A stretch of DNA of 64,000 nt, from the NCBI GenBank assembly GCA_031082145.1, contig JAVHLP010000002.1, forward strand, positions 157,214 to 221,213. The letters run 5' to 3'. The position numbers and the translations under genes are program-made. The notes beneath the pieces are model-generated. The model was not told the DNA's origin. It searched no databases and saw nothing but the letters and a program-made list of their open reading frames with translations. Of the stretch, positions 59,818 through 64,000 are shown in pieces; position 1 is the stretch's first letter, and the number at the start of each line of letters is the position of its first letter. The DNA comes from a bacterium. Its GTDB lineage: Bacteria; Bacillota; Sulfobacillia; UBA995.

Positions 59818-60390
59818 ATGGTTCTTAGCGACCTGCGGATTGCCCAGTTGTGCGAGGACTCCCGGATGATCGACCCCTTTGTCCCCGACCAGGTGCGGCT
59901 GGAAGACGGGAAGAGGGTTATCTCCTACGGGTTAAGCAGCTACGGCTATGACGTCCGCATTGCCAACGAGTTCTGGGTGTTCACCAACGCCTTTGGCGGG
60001 ACCGTGGTCGACCCGAAGGACTTCGATACCCGGGCCATGACCCGGGTGGAAGTCGCCCACCACGAGGCGGTCATCATCCCTCCCAACAGCTACGTCCTGG
60101 GGCACTCGGTGGAATACTTCCGGGTACCCCGCAACGTGATGACCCTCTGCGTGGGGAAGAGCACCTATGCGCGTTGCGGGATAATCGTGAACGTGACCCC
60201 GCTGGAGCCGGGGTGGGAAGGCCATATCACCATCGAGATCAGCAACGCCGCCCCCTTACCGGCCAAGGTCTACGCGGGCGAAGGCATCTTGCAGGTCATC
60301 TTCTTCGAGGGCGGGCCGTGCCGGACCAGTTACGCCGACAAGCAGGGCAAGTATCAGGCCCAGCGGGGGACGAGCTTCGCCCGGGTCTGA
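59818..60390 (+). CDS. dcd: dCTP deaminase
   Basis: A 190-aa trimeric deaminase/dUTPase-fold enzyme providing dUMP precursors from dCTP. Recognised by [17 protein letters not shown] near residue 38-54, DPKDFDT, the catalytic [21 protein letters not shown] segment and the C-terminal lid [13 protein letters not shown]. The GSTYARC variant is common among bifunctional dCTP deaminase/dUTPases; which type this is remains open. ATG 59818 is used; the in-frame GTG 59806 abuts GAGAGGAG too closely. Convergent with hgcB. Confidence 0.94.
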   Translation: MVLSDLRIAQLCEDSRMIDPFVPDQVRLEDGKRVISYGLSSYGYDVRIANEFWVFTNAFGGTVVDPKDFDTRAMTRVEVAHHEAVIIPPNSYVLGHSVEYFRVPRNVMTLCVGKSTYARCGIIVNVTPLEPGWEGHITIEISNAAPLPAKVYAGEGILQVIFFEGGPCRTSYADKQGKYQAQRGTSFARV

Positions 60391-60431
60391 CGGCAGAGGC
60401 CGGGTGAGACGATAGAGCAGGCCGACCGGCG

Positions 60432-60740
60432 CTATGCGGTGGGGTCCTCCTCGAGGCTGCAACCGCAGGTCTCGCCGCAGCAAGTTCCCCGCCGCCGGAG
60501 CCGGCTCATCAGGATGGCGTACGCACAGCCCACCCCCGCCCTGACGGTCACGGCCCCGCGGTGGCAGTTCCTGGCGCAGGCGCCACACTCCATGCAGGCG
60601 TCCCGGTCAACGATGGCGATGGCCTTGCCTTCCCGGGCGAATACCTGCCGGGGACACACCTCCAGGCACAGCCCGCAACCGTCGCACCTTGCCGCGTCGA
60701 ACCGGAGGGTGACCACGTTCCTCAGGTAGCGATCCTTCAT
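60432..60740 (-). CDS. hgcB: HgcB, ferredoxin partner of mercury methyltransferase
   Basis: A 102-aa dicluster ferredoxin. Cluster 1 cysteines 19, 22, 25, 29 (CDGCGLCLEVC) and cluster 2 cysteines 49, 52, 55, 59, where the CMECGACARNC form is the HgcB signature. Cys72 in GVGCAYAI and a Cys-rich tail (Cys87, 88, 92, 94) match the extra conserved cysteines that are proposed to handle Hg(II) in HgcB. It donates electrons to the corrinoid protein HgcA. It starts 19 bases after hgcA on the same strand. The tandem with hgcA makes the identification near certain. Confidence 0.93.
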   Translation of the reverse strand: MKDRYLRNVVTLRFDAARCDGCGLCLEVCPRQVFAREGKAIAIVDRDACMECGACARNCHRGAVTVRAGVGCAYAILMSRLRRRGTCCGETCGCSLEEDPTA

Positions 60741-60759
60741 GTCCGTTCTCCCTTGTCGT

Positions 60760-61863
60760 TCAGAGCAAGCGGCTGACGATCAGGCCGACGGCACCCAGTC
60801 CGGCCGAGACAACGATGGCCGGCAAGGCGATGCCCATCTCCCGAACGACTCCCGACAGCGAGGTGTAGGTGGACGAACCGGTGAAGTTCAGGGCCAGGAA
60901 GGCGGCGATGGCCGGCAGGATGAGGAAGTAGGAAGCCGTGGCCATCCAGCCCGATCCGGGCGCGATCAAGAAGGCATACACGGCAGTCCAGAGTAGGCCT
61001 GAGAGCCAGCCCTTCCCGGCGAAGGCACGGCCGGGGAGATAGGGAAGCAGGGCGGGTACCAGAACCGTTCCCGCCAGCATGGCTCCCAGGAAGGGGATGA
61101 AGCCGGAAAGGGCTCGTCCGAGCAGCGCGACCGGGGGACCCCCGCCGGCGAGGTTCAGCACGAGGAGGGCCAGGAACAGGACCCCGGCGGGCCTGGCCAT
61201 GGCCACCAGCTCGACGGGCACAAGGGCCAGGCGGTCGAGCAGGCCGAATCGAACCAGGCGCATTGCCGGCGCCGCCTTCGCCCCGTCCTTCAGAAAGGCG
61301 GGGATGTCCCCGGCTCGCACTGGGCCGTACAGAACCCGGAAGCCTGAACGGCGCTTCACTTCGTGAGCGGCCACCCCCGGGGCGGCCAGCTGGGGGAGGA
61401 TGATGGTGCGGTGGGATATCACCCGGTCCAGTTGCACGGCCTCCAGGCGCCGCACCAGTTCGCCGGTGCCGAAGGTGCCCTTGCCGGCGGCACACCAGAC
61501 GTTGATCCCTCCGGTGTCGAGCACGAGCAACCATAGACTGAGGCCCGCGAGTTCACGGCGCAGGCGATCGAAGCTCAGCTTGTAGTTGGCGGACACCAGC
61601 ACGGGCGCGTTCCCATCGGGGTCCCCCACGGCGTACAGCCCCGGGGGTACGCGGTAGTCCATCCTCCCCAGGCCCCAGCGTACCCGCCAGGCGCCCAGCT
61701 TGTCGCGGGTCTGCAGGCGGGTGGCCACCCGGGGCACCATGCCGGCCGGGGTAGCCAACTGACCCGTCTGCCAGTGAGGCACTTGCCGACGCCCCGACGC
61801 CGGGCAACACCGTTGCCGTCCCGCGCAGCACGTGGGCGGCGGCAGTCCCTTCTCACCCGTCAT
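60760..61863 (-). CDS. hgcA: HgcA, corrinoid mercury methyltransferase
   Basis: A 367-aa protein. The cobalamin domain contains the invariant cap-helix motif NVWCAAGKGTFGT, Cys124 being the lower axial cobalt ligand of HgcA. It is followed by about five TM helices (residues 225-367: FLALLVLNL, GAMLAGTVLV, WTAVYAFLIA, FLILPAIAAFLAL and the end helix), the distinguishing layout from CdhD. HgcA transfers a methyl group to Hg(II), making methylmercury. An odd feature is the N terminus with Cys12, 13, 19 and 20. ATG 61863 has GGGAGGGG eight bases upstream. The gene overlaps marR by 11 bases and so is cotranscribed with it. Confidence 0.94.
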   Translation of the reverse strand: MTGEKGLPPPTCCAGRQRCCPASGRRQVPHWQTGQLATPAGMVPRVATRLQTRDKLGAWRVRWGLGRMDYRVPPGLYAVGDPDGNAPVLVSANYKLSFDRLRRELAGLSLWLLVLDTGGINVWCAAGKGTFGTGELVRRLEAVQLDRVISHRTIILPQLAAPGVAAHEVKRRSGFRVLYGPVRAGDIPAFLKDGAKAAPAMRLVRFGLLDRLALVPVELVAMARPAGVLFLALLVLNLAGGGPPVALLGRALSGFIPFLGAMLAGTVLVPALLPYLPGRAFAGKGWLSGLLWTAVYAFLIAPGSGWMATASYFLILPAIAAFLALNFTGSSTYTSLSGVVREMGIALPAIVVSAGLGAVGLIVSRLL

Positions 61864-62326
61864 GGCCCGGCCCCTCCCTGGGGTCTCCCCGGCTATGGGA
61901 CTTGTGGATCGCGTCGACCAGGAGGGCGAAGCCCTCCACAACCTGATGGCGCTTCTCCTCGGGCACAAGACTGAGGACTTCGGCGAAGTAGTGGTTGAAC
62001 GTCCGGTCGATGTTCTCGTAGACCGAGCGGCCGTGGGGTGTCAGGCTGATGCGTACGTAGCGGCGGTCCTGGGGGTTGGCCGTCCGGGTCACCAGCCCAG
62101 CCTGCACCATACCGTCCACCGTGCGGCTGACGGCGCTGGCATCGAGTCCGAGCACCGCTGCCAGCTCGGCTAGTGACATACCCTCGCTCTCGGCTACCTC
62201 CAACAGGGCATGGCACTCGGAAACGGCAATCCCGCAGCATGAGGCATCGTTCTTCCATTGCCAGCCCAGGTCCCGCTGCAGGGTACGCAGCCTCCTCCGG
62301 AAGTGGCGGATCTCCTCATCGCTCAC
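61853..62326 (-). CDS. MarR-family regulator cotranscribed with hgcAB
   Basis: A 157-aa winged-helix regulator. ALLEVAESEGMSLAELAAVLGLDASAVSRTVDGMV is the HTH region, and NPQDRRYVRISLTPHG the wing. Cys30-Cys31 and Cys38 in SCCGIAVSECHALLE sit just before the DNA-binding helices and could bind a thiophilic metal. The frame is open to ATG 62371, but that codon overlaps the promoter -10, so translation must start later. GTG 62326, 11 bases after GGGAGGT, is the best choice. The end overlaps hgcA, giving a marR-hgcA-hgcB operon. The metal-sensing role is an inference. Confidence 0.88.
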   Translation of the reverse strand: MSDEEIRHFRRRLRTLQRDLGWQWKNDASCCGIAVSECHALLEVAESEGMSLAELAAVLGLDASAVSRTVDGMVQAGLVTRTANPQDRRYVRISLTPHGRSVYENIDRTFNHYFAEVLSLVPEEKRHQVVEGFALLVDAIHKSHSRGDPREGPGHDG

Positions 62327-62369
62327 AAGACGGCGCACCTCCCGGTGCCTACTCAAGTTGCTTGTATTC

Positions 62370-62399
62370 ATTGTATCGCTCAACTATTAACCATGTCAA
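62370..62399 (-). promoter_or_regulatory. Sigma-A promoter of the marR-hgcAB operon
   Basis: On the minus strand TTGACA (62399-62394), 18 bases, TACAAT (62375-62370): near-perfect consensus with predicted transcription start near 62363. The A/T-rich spacer GGTTAATAGTTGAGCGA could hold the MarR operator for autoregulation. The start point rules out translation from the upstream ATG at 62371. Confidence 0.8.
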
Positions 62400-62480
62400 C
62401 GGTCCCCCGGCAAGACAAGCCCACAGGTGTCTGCCCGCTGCGGGCCGAAGCAACTGGAGACGGAGGTGACGCCCTGCCCG

Positions 62481-63383
62481 ATGAGGCCGGTGAACAGTGT
62501 TCCCGATGCGATGGGGCCCCTCCTCGGCCGGGGCGCCCGGGCTGAGATCTTCGAGTGGGGCGAGAACGAGGTGCTGAAGCTCTTTCCGGAGAGTACCAGC
62601 CCGCTTGGAGTAGAGGACGAGGCCCGGTGGACCAGGCTGGTGTACGAGGCCGGCCTGCCGGTCCCCGGCGTAGCCGGCGTTGTCGCTGTGGGCGGGCGTC
62701 CGGGGATCGTGTACACCCGGGTAAGGGGGCAGACGATGGGCGAACTCCTGCTCGCCAGCCCTTCTCGGGTCAGCGGCTACGCCCGCCGGGCGGCCGAACT
62801 GCATGCCCGGATGCACAGCGTCGCCGCGCCGGGGCTACCATCCCAGCGGTCGGTCGTCGAGCGGAAGATCAGCCGGGCCGCGCTGCCACGGCGTCACAGG
62901 GAGGCGGCCCTGGCGGTCCTGGATGCGATGCCAGAGGGGCAAAGCTTATGTCACGGTGACTTCCACCCCGGAAACATCATGCTGCCGGATCAAGGGGGGC
63001 TTCCAGACGCCGTTATCATCGACTGGCCCGATGCCTCGCGGGGAAACCCGGTCGCCGACGTGGCAAGGACGGTACTCCTGGGCCGGCACATGCACCTGCA
63101 CGCGCCGAGTTGCCTGGTCGCCTGCGGTTTTTCTGTCCTCGCGCGGCTGTTCCTCCGAACCTATCTCCGCCGCTACGCCGAGCTCCAGTCCCTCCCGCTC
63201 TCCCAACTCCGGGCCTGGCGGCTACCGCTGGCCGCGGCCCGCCTGGCCGAGGGAGTCCGCAGCGAGGAAAAGCACCTGGCTGCGCTGGTGGAGCGTGAGG
63301 TCCGGTTGTCCAATCCCGCCTCGGGTTCATCCCGACCGGGCACCGCCGTCACGCGAGGCGCCCCACGTAGACATACCCGGTGA
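62481..63383 (+). CDS. Aminoglycoside phosphotransferase (APH)-family kinase
   Basis: A 300-aa protein-kinase-like small-molecule phosphotransferase. The nucleotide loop GPLLGRGARAEIFEW, Lys in NEVLKLFPE, Brenner's motif LCHGDFHPGNIMLPD (about residue 156-170), and IIDWPDASRGNPVADVART are typical. The family phosphorylates aminoglycosides, choline, homoserine and other alcohols; the substrate here is unknown, and resistance should not be assumed. ATG 62481 is chosen for its distance from GGAGGTGA; GTG 62466 and GTG 62427 are in-frame alternatives. Divergent from the marR-hgcAB promoter. Confidence 0.82.
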   Translation: MRPVNSVPDAMGPLLGRGARAEIFEWGENEVLKLFPESTSPLGVEDEARWTRLVYEAGLPVPGVAGVVAVGGRPGIVYTRVRGQTMGELLLASPSRVSGYARRAAELHARMHSVAAPGLPSQRSVVERKISRAALPRRHREAALAVLDAMPEGQSLCHGDFHPGNIMLPDQGGLPDAVIIDWPDASRGNPVADVARTVLLGRHMHLHAPSCLVACGFSVLARLFLRTYLRRYAELQSLPLSQLRAWRLPLAAARLAEGVRSEEKHLAALVEREVRLSNPASGSSRPGTAVTRGAPRRHTR

Positions 63384-64000
63384 TGCTGTAGAAGTAGGCC
63401 CCTCGGGCGCTGAGCGCCTCCTGGTCGGCGATGAACTGCCGGTAGTCCCCGGGGTCTACCATCCCCCGTCGCACCAGGCCATCCAGATCCCGGGCTCGCG
63501 CATGGCCGTAGCTCGACGGTGCCCAGGCCGTGGAGGTGAGTACCCGGGCGTGCACCTCACCGGAGAAGAGCCCGGAGGCATTGAAGAAACCCCACAGGCG
63601 CCTGCCCGTCCAACCGTCCGCGCTGTCCATCCAGTCCTGCTGCCAGTCGGCGAAGGCATGGACCAGCTTGCGGATGAGCGCCTTGTCGGTACCATCGAAG
63701 ACCTGCGAGTCCCAGTCCCAATGGGCCGTGACGACGGTCTTGCCCGGCCGCAGGACCCGTGCTACCTCGCGGACAAAGGCCGCCCGGTCGGTGAGGCACT
63801 CCAGCAGGTTGCTGGAGTACACGACATCGCAGGACCGGTCATCGAACGGAAGCCGGGCGTTCAGATGGTGGTGCCTGACCTCGATCCGGGGATCGCCTCG
63901 GGCATCGTCTCCCGCCTTCCTGACAGCTTCCACGGAGGCGTCGACGCCGATCAGCCTGGTTTCGGGGTGCGTGCTGCGTTGAGCCAGGGCGAGTAGATCG
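63349..64000 (-). CDS. Class I SAM-dependent methyltransferase, 5' end beyond window
   Basis: C-terminal 217 or so residues of a Rossmann-fold methyltransferase of the Methyltransf_11 type. The gene enters from the right edge reading LLALAQRSTHPETRLIGVDAS (SAM motif I acidic loop), then HHHLNARLPFDDRSCDVVYSSNLLECLTD (motif IV region) and VARVLRPGKTVVTAHWD. The frame is open to the edge, so an internal GTG at 63933 is not the true start. The substrate is not evident. The end overlaps the convergent kinase gene by 35 bases. Confidence 0.82.
   Translation of the reverse strand, partial: DLLALAQRSTHPETRLIGVDASVEAVRKAGDDARGDPRIEVRHHHLNARLPFDDRSCDVVYSSNLLECLTDRAAFVREVARVLRPGKTVVTAHWDWDSQVFDGTDKALIRKLVHAFADWQQDWMDSADGWTGRRLWGFFNASGLFSGEVHARVLTSTAWAPSSYGHARARDLDGLVRRGMVDPGDYRQFIADQEALSARGAYFYSITGYVYVGRLA

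Noticed and set aside
62369-62371. ATG at 62371 as the marR start codon
   Set aside because: It overlaps the TACAAT -10 box, so it lies upstream of the predicted transcript; GTG 62326 with GGGAGGT upstream is better.

Overview
The window is G+C-rich (by eye about two-thirds G+C) and almost fully coding, with many GTG/TTG starts and ATGA/GTGA gene overlaps. It looks like chromosome of a high-GC, probably anaerobic member of the Bacillota (clostridial side). The evidence is: groESL under a CIRCE operator and a sigma-A promoter, a PhoP-type direct-repeat box before pstS, the pur gene order with separate purS/purQ/purL, a DUF1540 micro-protein, a QueT transporter, a GerD-like lipoprotein, GatCAB, and a hgcAB mercury-methylation pair. 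The species cannot be named from the sequence alone. Layout: (1) 1-0.9 kb, 5' part of a cstA-like carbon-starvation permease (minus strand, one apparent frameshift). (2) 1.1-7.6 kb, phosphate regulon phoB-phoR, Pho box, pstSCAB-phoU. (3) 7.7-14.5 kb, a catabolic island: PucR regulator, a 2,5-dihydroxypyridine-dioxygenase-like member of the M29 fold, a cytosine/purine-type permease, a second M29-like protein with a full metalloprotease ligand set, a hydantoin-racemase-like protein, a nitroreductase and a small unknown. (4) 14.6-17.5 kb, a LysM/nidogen-domain protein, a DUF1540 protein and a HEPN/MNT toxin-antitoxin pair from a promoter that predicts a leaderless mRNA. (5) 17.6-23.5 kb, molybdenum-cofactor operon (small CQxGCF protein, moeA, moeA-PBP fusion, moaA, moaC-MOSC fusion, mog). 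(6) 23.5-27.4 kb, groES-groEL, nadA, nadC. (7) 27.4-30.1 kb, minus-strand ABC exporter. (8) 30.2-45.8 kb, hpt, guaA, an NCS2 purine permease and a near-continuous pur operon (purE B C S Q L F M N H D), then queT. (9) 45.8-49.6 kb, a GerD-like lipoprotein, a 26-codon secreted-peptide gene with its own terminator, and a large membrane HD-GYP/GAF/PAS histidine kinase. (10) 49.6-60.4 kb, pcrA, a DUF368 undecaprenyl-phosphate flippase, ligA, gatCAB, a CPBP protein, a rRNA methyltransferase and dcd. (11) 60.4-62.4 kb, minus-strand operon marR-hgcA-hgcB. (12) an APH-family kinase and an edge-truncated SAM methyltransferase. How it fits together: purine synthesis, salvage and uptake are grouped at 30-45 kb, and a PucR-controlled heterocycle or amide catabolic island lies 20 kb upstream. 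The most notable systems are the marR-hgcAB operon (mercury methylation with a cysteine-bearing regulator), the PucR/NicX-like/M29-like island, which matches no catabolic pathway I know of, and the orphan secreted-peptide gene just upstream of a multi-TM sensor kinase. No tRNA, rRNA, CRISPR array, insertion sequence or prophage gene was seen.
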